Assembly (NCBI GenBank): GCA_013329855.1
Contig: DUJI01000014.1
Span: forward strand, 1-12,241
From: Thermoplasmata archaeon
GTDB taxonomy: Archaea > Thermoplasmatota > Thermoplasmata > RBG-16-68-12
Length of the DNA stretch: 12,241 nucleotides
Direction of reading: 5' to 3'
Shown here: piece after piece, positions 6,814-12,241 of the stretch
Position numbering within the stretch: the stretch's first letter is position 1
Layout: each line of letters starts with the position of its first letter
Program-made: the position numbers and the translations under genes
The notes under the pieces: generated by a model
The model's input: the letters and a program-made list of their open reading frames with translations, nothing else
Told to the model about the DNA's origin: nothing
The model's database searches: none

Positions 6814-7396
6814 GCGGAGTCGCGCCCCGGGAGAGGTTGCGGGCGATCGCCGCGCTCCGAGTCACCTCTTCCTGGTCGATGCGGAAGACGCACTCGGGCG
6901 CCCCCGTGGCCCGGCAGGACTCCTCGTACCCGCCAAGGTCTTCTCGCTGGCTCAAGCCGGCCAGGAGGCCGACGAGCACCCCTCGCGTGAAGTCGCACAC
7001 GGGCTGCTTCCGCACCTCGTGGTTCGTGAGCGCGGCGTAGGCCTCGAAGGCCATGGGTTCCCGGCACGTCACGCACGCCCTGCCCCCCGCGAAGTCGAGC
7101 TCGCGAATCTGGAACGCGCCGAACCCGCCTTCGGAGAACTCGCGGATGGCTTGGCGATATCCGGCCTCATCCGCCCGCATGGCGCGGTTCCGGACTAGGG
7201 CCTGCGCGTAGTTCGCCCCTCCGCGAAACCCGGACTCGAAGAAGAGGGTCGAGGCGGCCTCGCCGACGATGCCCTCCACGGACTTGCGGAGGCTGTGGAA
7301 GGAGGTCTCCACGTCGAGGAGACACATCCGCATCCCGGAATCCAGGAGCTCGCCGAAACGGCCTTCCAGGCGGATACGGGGCGTCTTCCCGGGCAC
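6800..7396 (-). CDS. V4R-domain (4-vinyl reductase) small-molecule-binding protein
   Basis: A 198-residue stand-alone V4R-type protein. The family includes the ligand-sensing domains of phenol-responsive activators (XylR, DmpR, MopR) and BchJ. The signature is in the C-terminal half: CDFTRGVLVGLLAGL (134-148) followed by YEESCRATGAPECVF (157-171). The spacing of C134, E158, C161 and C169 closely follows the Cys-Glu-Cys-Cys zinc site I recall from the MopR sensor domain, so the site looks intact. Cys108 and Cys111 (CVTC) form an extra pair outside the core. There is no helix-turn-helix or AAA+ domain, so it is not a transcription factor by itself. The N-terminal 50 residues lack a recognised domain. 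The start is GTG at 7396. It is oriented against the dehydrogenase genes and overlaps the 3' end of E1-beta by 14 bases. The ligand is unknown. Confidence 0.85.
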   Translation of the reverse strand: MPGKTPRIRLEGRFGELLDSGMRMCLLDVETSFHSLRKSVEGIVGEAASTLFFESGFRGGANYAQALVRNRAMRADEAGYRQAIREFSEGGFGAFQIRELDFAGGRACVTCREPMAFEAYAALTNHEVRKQPVCDFTRGVLVGLLAGLSQREDLGGYEESCRATGAPECVFRIDQEEVTRSAAIARNLSRGATPPRRP

Positions 7397-7420
7397 GGCG
7401 GCCCGGACTCCCGGGGACCG

Positions 7421-7430
7421 CGGATAATGC
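7421..7430 (-). promoter_or_regulatory. Possible TATA-like box for the V4R gene
   Basis: On the minus strand this reads GCATTATCCG in a GC-rich gap, about 29 bases before the GTG at 7396. It could give a leaderless or nearly leaderless transcript independent of the membrane-protein gene upstream. The match is weak. Confidence 0.25.
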
Positions 7431-7474
7431 TTGGCCCCTGGTTCTCGGGATTGCGAATGGACCGCGGCGCGGGC

Positions 7475-7849
7475 TCAGTCGACCTCGGGCTTCTGGAAGA
7501 AGTGGCGCACGGTGACCAAGTACCCCAACAGGACGGCGGCCAGGCCGACCGTCGCATACCATTCGAGGTGGAGCGCCTCGATCGCCTGGAAGATCCGGTA
7601 CACGGTCCAGATGAGGACCGCGATGACCGTGAGGGTCGCGAGCCACCAAGCCCACGGGCGGAGCCGCATGAGCCCCGTCCCCGACACGCCGAGCACGACG
7701 CCGAGGACGAGGAACAGGACGCCGCCGGAGAAGAGAGCGCCGGCGTTGAGACCCGAGCCGGGGATCAGTCCCAGCGGGCTGGCGAAGATCCCGAGGAGGC
7801 CCGCGATGACCAAGATCGCGGAAGCCAGGAGGACGAGCACGCCGAGCAC
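7475..7849 (-). CDS. Small four-helix membrane protein of unknown function
   Basis: A 124-residue very hydrophobic protein with four likely membrane helices at about residues 2-24, 37-60, 66-90 and 97-117. Short charged turns separate them (MRLRPWAW before helix 3, EALHLEW before helix 4), and the tail RHFFQKPEVD is polar. No residues suggest catalysis or a transport family. The general appearance is like several small DUF families of four-helix membrane proteins, but I cannot name one. The only in-frame start is GTG at 7849; no Shine-Dalgarno site is seen. The V4R gene follows 78 bases downstream on the same strand, so the two may share a transcript. The clear hydrophobic periodicity makes this a real gene rather than a chance frame. 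Confidence 0.72.
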   Translation of the reverse strand: MLGVLVLLASAILVIAGLLGIFASPLGLIPGSGLNAGALFSGGVLFLVLGVVLGVSGTGLMRLRPWAWWLATLTVIAVLIWTVYRIFQAIEALHLEWYATVGLAAVLLGYLVTVRHFFQKPEVD

Positions 7850-8147
7850 TGTGATTCCGGCCGGACGAGCGATCCTACCACCACCGCAACTTGGTTCCTT
7901 CGGGGAAAGGAGGAGCAGGCCGGGATGTCACGGACGACCCGCGTCCGGCCGGGAGAACTCCGCCGCCCGGGCTGCAAGCCCAAGGCGAACGAGGGCCCGG
8001 CAGTCGTTGGCGCCGGATCGTCCGGCACAAATCACGCCCACCGGTCTGTGCCACTCCTCCACGACCCTACTCCTCCCCAGCAGGGATAGGGCGGCCGGGT
8101 CATAAAGCCCTTGCCTCCTGCGGGCATCCGAGGCCGTGCGTGCAAAC

Positions 8148-8156
8148 CGTTATAAC
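8148..8156 (+). promoter_or_regulatory. TATA box for E2
   Basis: The stretch CCGTTATAAC is a good archaeal TATA-like element in a GC-rich background. Transcription would start near 8178-8180, leaving a leader of about 20 bases that contains the GGCGAGG ribosome-binding site at 8184-8190. It implies that E2 is transcribed separately from the E1 genes. A second AT-rich patch, CATAAAG at 8101-8107, could be an alternative promoter. Confidence 0.55.
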
Positions 8157-8183
8157 ACGTAGTTCACTAGGACACCGCACACC

Positions 8184-8190
8184 GGCGAGG
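8184..8190 (+). promoter_or_regulatory. Shine-Dalgarno-like site of E2
   Basis: GGCGAGG ends eight bases before the ATG at 8199. It supports that start and a leadered transcript. Confidence 0.5.
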
Positions 8191-8198
8191 TTCCCGCG

Positions 8199-9428
8199 AT
8201 GGCTCGCGAATTCAAGCTCCCGGACATCGGCGAGGGCGTCCATGAAGGGGAGGTCACGAAGTGGTTCGTCAAGGAGGGCGACGCGGTCCAGGAGAACGAT
8301 CCGCTCGTTGAGGTCATGACGGACAAGGTGACCGTGCAGATCCCCTCCCCGGTGACGGGCAAGATCGTGGAGCGCCGCGCCAAGGAGGGCGAGACCGTCC
8401 AGGTGGGGGCCACCCTCGTGGTGTTCGGAGCAGCGGGGGAGCCCGTCGCGCATCCCGCCGCACCCGCGGCCTCCACGCCGCCGCCACCGCCTGTCAAGGC
8501 GGCCCCGGCGCCGCCCGCTGCGACCTCGGGGGGCGGAATCCTCGCCGCACCCGCGGTTCGCCGCCTCGCGCGCGAAGTCCGGGTCGATCTCGCCTCGGTT
8601 CGCGGCACGGGCCCCGCGGGCCGGATCACCGAGGCCGACGTGCGCGCGGCGGCCCAGGCTCCCGCCGCGTCCGCGAAGGCGCCGGCCGCCGCGCCGAAGC
8701 CTGCGGTCCCGGTCGCCTCGGGTGCGCGCGAGGAGCGCGTGCCCATCCATGGCCTCCGCAAGCGGATCTACGACAAGATGGCCAAGTCCAACTCGACCGC
8801 CGCGCACTTCACGTACGTCGAGGAGGTGGACATGAGCCACCTCGTGGCGCTGCGGGAGCGGCTCAACGAGGCCGGGTCCCGCAAAGGCGTGAAGCTGACC
8901 TTCCTTCCCTTCATCATCAAGGCGTGCGTCGCGGCCCTCAGGGAGTTCCCCTCCCTGAACGCGACCGTGGACGACGAGCGCCAGGAGATCGTCCTGAAGC
9001 ACTACTACAACCTGGGCATCGCGACCGCGACGGACGAAGGGCTCACGGTCACCGTGGTCCACGAAGCCGACGGGAAGGACCTCTGGAGCCTCGCCAAGGA
9101 GGTGGAGCGGCTCGCGGCCGCGGCCCGGGACAAGAGGCTGTCCCTCCAGGACGTCCAGGGCTCCACGTTCACGATTACGTCCCTGGGCAAGGAGGGCGGG
9201 ATCCTGGCCACCCCGATCATCAACTGGCCCGAGGTGGCCATCCTGGGGATCCACAAGATCGAGAAGCGGCCCGTGGTCCGCGACGACCACATCGTGATCC
9301 GCGACATGATGTACGTCTCCTGCTCCTTCGACCACCGGATCATCGACGGCCACGTGGGCGCGGCGTTCGTCCAGTCCGTGAGGAACTACCTGGAGCACCC
9401 CGCGATGCTCTTCGTGGGGCTTGAGTGA
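8199..9428 (+). CDS. bkdB: 2-oxoacid dehydrogenase E2 component (lipoyl acyltransferase)
   Basis: Forms the core of the complex; its lipoyl arm carries the acyl group from E1 to CoA and passes electrons to E3. The 409 residues read as follows. A single lipoyl domain covers 1-77 with the lipoylated K43 in VEVMTDKVTVQIPSP. An Ala/Pro linker runs from 84 to 110. The peripheral subunit-binding domain is at about 115-150 (APAVRRLAREVRVDLASVRG, then GRITEADV), followed by a second Ala/Pro linker (151-174). The catalytic acyltransferase domain spans 180-409 and has the active-site motif HRIIDG (379-384), with H379 and D383 as catalytic residues. All parts are intact. A separate lipoate ligase would be needed to modify K43; none is in the window. 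The gene has its own promoter and follows the inverted gene pair after E1-beta. Confidence 0.97.
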   Translation: MAREFKLPDIGEGVHEGEVTKWFVKEGDAVQENDPLVEVMTDKVTVQIPSPVTGKIVERRAKEGETVQVGATLVVFGAAGEPVAHPAAPAASTPPPPPVKAAPAPPAATSGGGILAAPAVRRLAREVRVDLASVRGTGPAGRITEADVRAAAQAPAASAKAPAAAPKPAVPVASGAREERVPIHGLRKRIYDKMAKSNSTAAHFTYVEEVDMSHLVALRERLNEAGSRKGVKLTFLPFIIKACVAALREFPSLNATVDDERQEIVLKHYYNLGIATATDEGLTVTVVHEADGKDLWSLAKEVERLAAAARDKRLSLQDVQGSTFTITSLGKEGGILATPIINWPEVAILGIHKIEKRPVVRDDHIVIRDMMYVSCSFDHRIIDGHVGAAFVQSVRNYLEHPAMLFVGLE

Positions 9429-9517
9429 ACCGCCCTCCTTGTGACAAGCGTCGAACCATTGGACAAAAGCGGTCGCGACTGCGGGAATCGCCGCACCGGG
9501 ATAGGCGGGGGCTCAGG

Positions 9518-9527
9518 AATTTATAAG
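9518..9527 (+). promoter_or_regulatory. TATA box for the surface protein
   Basis: AATTTATAAG is the best TATA-like element in the window. Transcription about 26 bases downstream would begin near 9549, giving a leader of about 17 bases that contains GGAGAG. The 137-base gap after E2 holds no other recognisable element and no T-rich terminator. Confidence 0.65.
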
Positions 9528-9554
9528 TAAGCCGCGATGAATGTGCATCGGACC

Positions 9555-9560
9555 GGAGAG
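9555..9560 (+). promoter_or_regulatory. Shine-Dalgarno site of the surface protein
   Basis: GGAGAG ends five bases before the ATG at 9566. It favours that ATG over the one at 9561, which directly abuts the site and is in another frame. Confidence 0.6.
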
Positions 9561-9565
9561 ATGCC

Positions 9566-11002
9566 ATGAGACCCTTTCGAGCGTACCTTCCCCTCGGGAT
9601 CGTGCTCGCGCTCTGCCTAACCGGCTTCACCGCCGCTGCGGCGCCGACCCCGGCCAACGTGCCCACGTGGCAGGTCGGGCAGTCCGTCGGCTACGGGACC
9701 AACGTGAACCTGACGACCCTCTTCGACACGTACGTCCGACCCCTGATCACAACGAACCCGGCTTCGCTCAACATCACGTCGATCAACACCCTCGACTTCA
9801 CGGGCTCCTTCGATTCGTGGACCGTGGACACGGTCACCCAAGCGACCTCCGCGTATTACGTGCTCAATTCGCAGTCCGCGACGGGCCTCAAGTTCCACCT
9901 GAACGTGAACCTCACGATGACGGGCCTCCCGGCGGCCGGGACCTACACGGGCACGCCGAGCGGCTACGGCTTCTGCTATCCGCCGACCATCCCGACGACG
10001 AGCCGGACTGTGGCCGTGCGCGCGGACGGGGACATCCTGACCGAGAGCACAAGCTCCGTCTACCAGCAGGTGTCGAATCTGGCGTACATGAACGACACGA
10101 CCGACGCCACGGTCCAAGCAAGCATCGCGGTGAGCACGTACGGCATCCCGATGACCTCGACGAACAGCACGAGCTGCGTCGAGACGGTGAGCTACGACAG
10201 CCCGTCCTTTACGCTGACCGCGGACACGCACGACGAGATCCGCATGCTCTTCGAGCCTGCCTGGGACTACTTCAACTTCCCCATCTCGGACAACAAGACA
10301 TGGTGGGCCAACACGACCGCGACGGTCGGCGCGACCCTATCCGGGACGGTCAACGTCCAGGGCCTGAGCAGCCAAGACCAGGCGGCCTTCTTCGACAATC
10401 TGACCAAAGCGTTCCAGAGCTTGGGGCTCGCCGCGCAGGGCCTCTCCTCCTTCCCCATCGACCTGTCCAAGGTAACGATTAGTGAAGGCCCCTTGAGCCT
10501 CGTGAACAACGGCGACATCACGGACGTGCCCCTCTCGCTGAACGAGAACCTCCGGGCCACCGCCTCCGCCCAGACCCTCTCCGACCACGCGATCCATCCC
10601 GTGTACCTCATCACGAGCGCCGCGTACCAGTGCCCGTCTGCGGGGAGCCTGACCTCGCTGCCCGTCGGTTACGCCGCGGTGTACGCGCCCGATTTCCCGA
10701 CGAGCGGCGCCGGGATGATTGCGGGCTACCAGCTCCTCCTGTGTCTGGGGAGTACCAGCCTTCCCGGATACGGGCTGACGAACACAGCGCCCGCGGACGC
10801 CCGAAAGAACATCGGGCAGACGGAGACGACGTACGCGCCCTTCCCACCCGCCGCGTCCAACGCCCTGGCGGACTTCTTCACGCAGTCCCCATACTGGGGT
10901 ATCCTGCTAATCGTCGCCGTGGTCGTCGTCGTGGTCGCGCTCCTCGTCTTGCGCCGCCGGCACCGACCGGGGAGGGTTCCACCGCCTCCGCCGTCTCCCT
11001 AG
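9566..11002 (+). CDS. Secreted, membrane-anchored surface protein (probable glycoprotein)
   Basis: A 478-residue protein of unknown function. Residues 1-26 form a signal peptide (basic start MRPFR, hydrophobic core, AAAAP cleavage region). Residues 27-440 are an extracytoplasmic domain rich in Thr, Ser, Asn and Ala, with eight N-glycosylation sequons at N48, N69, N115, N176, N200, N243, N249 and N278. All eight are in the N-terminal two thirds. Four cysteines (137, 204, 356, 393) could form disulfides. A single transmembrane helix (about 444-463, six consecutive valines) is followed by a basic stop-transfer segment RRRHRPGR and a proline-rich tail. This type I layout is common for archaeal surface proteins. 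No enzymatic or binding motif is recognised. It has its own promoter and Shine-Dalgarno site, and it separates E2 from E3. A role linked to oxoacid metabolism is not supported by sequence. Confidence 0.88.
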   Translation: MRPFRAYLPLGIVLALCLTGFTAAAAPTPANVPTWQVGQSVGYGTNVNLTTLFDTYVRPLITTNPASLNITSINTLDFTGSFDSWTVDTVTQATSAYYVLNSQSATGLKFHLNVNLTMTGLPAAGTYTGTPSGYGFCYPPTIPTTSRTVAVRADGDILTESTSSVYQQVSNLAYMNDTTDATVQASIAVSTYGIPMTSTNSTSCVETVSYDSPSFTLTADTHDEIRMLFEPAWDYFNFPISDNKTWWANTTATVGATLSGTVNVQGLSSQDQAAFFDNLTKAFQSLGLAAQGLSSFPIDLSKVTISEGPLSLVNNGDITDVPLSLNENLRATASAQTLSDHAIHPVYLITSAAYQCPSAGSLTSLPVGYAAVYAPDFPTSGAGMIAGYQLLLCLGSTSLPGYGLTNTAPADARKNIGQTETTYAPFPPAASNALADFFTQSPYWGILLIVAVVVVVVALLVLRRRHRPGRVPPPPPSP

Positions 11003-11038
11003 CCGCGCACCGGGTCTGAGCGGCCTCGCGAGCCCAAA

Positions 11039-11047
11039 GGCATAAGG
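11039..11047 (+). promoter_or_regulatory. TATA-like box for E3
   Basis: The stretch GGCATAAGG, preceded by AAA, lies in the 69-base gap before E3. Its centre is about 29 bases before the GTG at 11072 and no Shine-Dalgarno site intervenes, so the transcript is probably leaderless. It implies E3 is expressed from its own promoter. Confidence 0.45.
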
Positions 11048-11071
11048 TCAGGCCGTACCTTCGACCCGCCC

Positions 11072-12241
11072 GTGGCGCGACACGTCGACGTGGTGGTCAT
11101 CGGGGGTGGACCGGGAGGCTATCCGGCCGCCATCCGGGCGGCGCAGCTGGGGAAGAAGGTCCTCCTGGTCGAGCGACACAAGCTCGGAGGGGAATGCCTG
11201 AACTACGGGTGCATCCCGAGCAAGGCCCTGATCCACGCCTCCAACGTGGTCCAGGCGATCGGGCGGGCGGCGGAATGGGGCATCGACACGGGGCCCGCCC
11301 ACGTGGACATGGTCCGCCTACAGGCCTGGAAGCAGTCCGTCGTAGAGAAGCTCGTGAACGGGGTCGCCACCCTGGAGAAGGGGAACGGCGTGGAGGTGGC
11401 CTTCGCCGAGGCGTCCTTCCTGGATGCGAAGAGCGTGCGCATGCGCACGTCGGACGGCCGCACGGAGGATGTGGAGTTCGGCGACGCGATCGTCGCCACG
11501 GGCGGCCGGCCCTCCGACCTCCCCGCGTTCCGCTTCGACGGGAAGCGGGTGATCAGCACGAAGGAGGCCCTCGAGCTCACGGCGATCCCCAAGGCCCTGC
11601 TCGTGATCGGCGGCGGGATCTCGGGCCTCGAGATCGGCACGTTCTACGCGAAGCTCGGGACCCGGGTCGTCGTCATCGAGCTCTTGGAGCAGCTCCTGCC
11701 CGGGATGGACCCCGAGGTCGTGCGGATCGTCGAGCGACACCTGAAGAAGCTGGGGGTCGAGTTCCACACGAAGTCTCAGGGGAAGGCGTGGCACGAGGAG
11801 GGCGGACAGGCCGTCGTCGAGGCGGAGACGCCGGAGGGGCCGCTCACGGTCCGCACGGACATCATCCTGGTCACGGTGGGCCGGCGGCCGAACACGGACG
11901 GCCTCGCGGCGGACAAGGCCGGGGTCAAGACGAACCCCAAGGGGTACGTCGTCGTGGACAGCCAGCTCCGCACGTCGAACCGCCACGTATTCGCGATCGG
12001 GGACGTGGTCGGCCAGCCGTTCCTGGCCCACAAGGCGACCATGGAGGGCCTGACCGCGGCCGAGGTCATCGGCGGCGAACCCGTCGAGGTGGACTACCGG
12101 GCCATGCCTTCGGCCATCTTCACGGACCCGGAGATCGCCACGGTCGGGCTCCTGGAGCCGCAGGCCGCGGCCGAGGGACGCGCGGTGAAGACGGCCCGGG
12201 TCTCCTTCGGCGCCATCGGACGCGCCCTGGCCCAGGCCGAG
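11072..12241 (+). CDS. lpdA: Dihydrolipoamide dehydrogenase, E3 component (cut by right edge)
   Basis: Flavoprotein that reoxidises dihydrolipoyl-E2 and reduces NAD+. The 390 visible residues of an expected 460-475 hold the FAD-binding motif GGGPGG (11-16) and the redox disulfide in GECLNYGCIPSKAL (40-53, C42 and C47). Also seen are the ATGG motif (142-145) and the NAD-binding motif VIGGGISGLEIG (178-189) with acidic E203 at the end of strand 2, which favours NAD over NADP. The second FAD motif is FAIGDVVG (307-314), and the dimerisation domain begins with PSAIFTDPEIATVGL (346-360). The His-Glu catalytic pair of the dimerisation domain lies beyond the edge. The start is GTG at 11072, right before the Rossmann fold. 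It is the last known component of the cluster and can also serve other lipoyl systems. Confidence 0.96.
   Translation, partial: MARHVDVVVIGGGPGGYPAAIRAAQLGKKVLLVERHKLGGECLNYGCIPSKALIHASNVVQAIGRAAEWGIDTGPAHVDMVRLQAWKQSVVEKLVNGVATLEKGNGVEVAFAEASFLDAKSVRMRTSDGRTEDVEFGDAIVATGGRPSDLPAFRFDGKRVISTKEALELTAIPKALLVIGGGISGLEIGTFYAKLGTRVVVIELLEQLLPGMDPEVVRIVERHLKKLGVEFHTKSQGKAWHEEGGQAVVEAETPEGPLTVRTDIILVTVGRRPNTDGLAADKAGVKTNPKGYVVVDSQLRTSNRHVFAIGDVVGQPFLAHKATMEGLTAAEVIGGEPVEVDYRAMPSAIFTDPEIATVGLLEPQAAAEGRAVKTARVSFGAIGRALAQAE

Larger units (their letters stand above)
7850..8198. other. 349-base gene-free region with hairpins, upstream of E2
   Basis: No convincing gene. It contains a short hairpin with a TTCG loop (7895-7906), a strong Shine-Dalgarno-like AAAGGAGGAG at 7906-7915, and an ATG at 7925 that opens a 54-codon frame ending at 8089. 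Two perfect small hairpins follow: GGGCT/AGCCC around GCA at 7969-7981, and GCCGGA/TCCGGC around TCG at 8012-8026. A GGCACA/TGTGCC pair spans 8024-8052. Two AT-rich promoter-like patches follow: CATAAAG at 8101-8107 and TTATAAC at 8150-8156. The peptide of the small frame (rich in Arg, Pro and Gly) resembles no family I know, and its 3' half has poor third-position GC bias, so I do not call it as a gene. Confidence 0.5.

Noticed and set aside
8012..8026. Hairpin GCCGGA/TCCGGC as a transcription terminator
   Set aside because: No T-rich tract follows on either strand, and it is not directly behind a gene end; archaeal terminators are usually T-rich.
7765..8028. Minus-strand frame of 87 codons upstream of the membrane protein
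   Set aside because: Overlaps the well-supported membrane-protein gene in another frame and gives a Ser/Arg/Pro-rich sequence without structure.
7925..8089. A 54-codon gene after a strong Shine-Dalgarno-like site
   Set aside because: Not called as a gene: no family resemblance, Pro/Gly/Arg-rich, and the 3' half lacks the GC third-position bias of its neighbours. Kept as a finding only.
8449..8721. Ala/Pro-rich repeats in E2 as a tandem DNA repeat
   Set aside because: These are the normal flexible linkers between the lipoyl, subunit-binding and catalytic domains of E2.
8100..9398. Minus-strand frame of 432 codons opposite E2
   Set aside because: Mirror of the E2 coding sequence with His/Asp/Val/Arg-rich translation; no start signal and no family.
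9541..10482. Plus-strand frame of 313 codons overlapping the surface-protein gene
   Set aside because: Arg/Pro/His-rich in the wrong frame; the overlapping frame at 9566 has a signal peptide, sequons and a membrane anchor.

Overview
The window looks like the chromosome of a GC-rich archaeon, most likely a member of the Thermoplasmatota (inference; there is no rRNA gene to confirm it). The reasons are an archaeal-type ATP-dependent DNA ligase, TATA-like boxes 22-30 bases upstream of several GTG/ATG starts with no leader (leaderless transcripts), and a secreted, heavily N-glycosylatable protein with a C-terminal membrane anchor. A complete four-component 2-oxoacid dehydrogenase locus is also present, a feature characterised experimentally in Thermoplasma acidophilum. 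I see no mobile element, CRISPR array, tRNA or rRNA.

Left part (1-4136): the 5' part of a 3-hydroxyacyl-CoA dehydrogenase gene runs off the left edge on the minus strand. It is divergent from an EamA/DMT-type membrane transporter. Next, on the minus strand, is a two-gene unit: a second EamA transporter followed by ATP-dependent DNA ligase, joined by a 4-base stop/start overlap.

Central and right part (4137-12241): this is a branched-chain-type 2-oxoacid dehydrogenase locus with E1-alpha, E1-beta, E2 (lipoyl acyltransferase) and E3 (dihydrolipoamide dehydrogenase, cut by the right edge), all on the plus strand. Together they would convert a branched-chain 2-oxoacid, CoA and NAD+ to acyl-CoA, CO2 and NADH. 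The acyl-CoA could feed a beta-oxidation-like route that uses the dehydrogenase at the left edge (inference). The locus is interrupted three times: by a TPR protein gene between E1-alpha and E1-beta; by an oppositely oriented pair (V4R-domain protein and a four-helix membrane protein) plus a 349-base gene-free region between E1-beta and E2; and by a surface-protein gene between E2 and E3. E2, the surface protein and E3 each have their own promoter-like sequence, so this is a cluster of several transcription units rather than one operon.

Most genes belong to known families, and I do not see a clear undescribed system. The most interesting points are the accessory genes inside the dehydrogenase cluster (TPR, V4R with an apparently intact zinc site, membrane protein), the internally consistent split between leaderless starts and starts with a Shine-Dalgarno site, and the structured gene-free region before E2.
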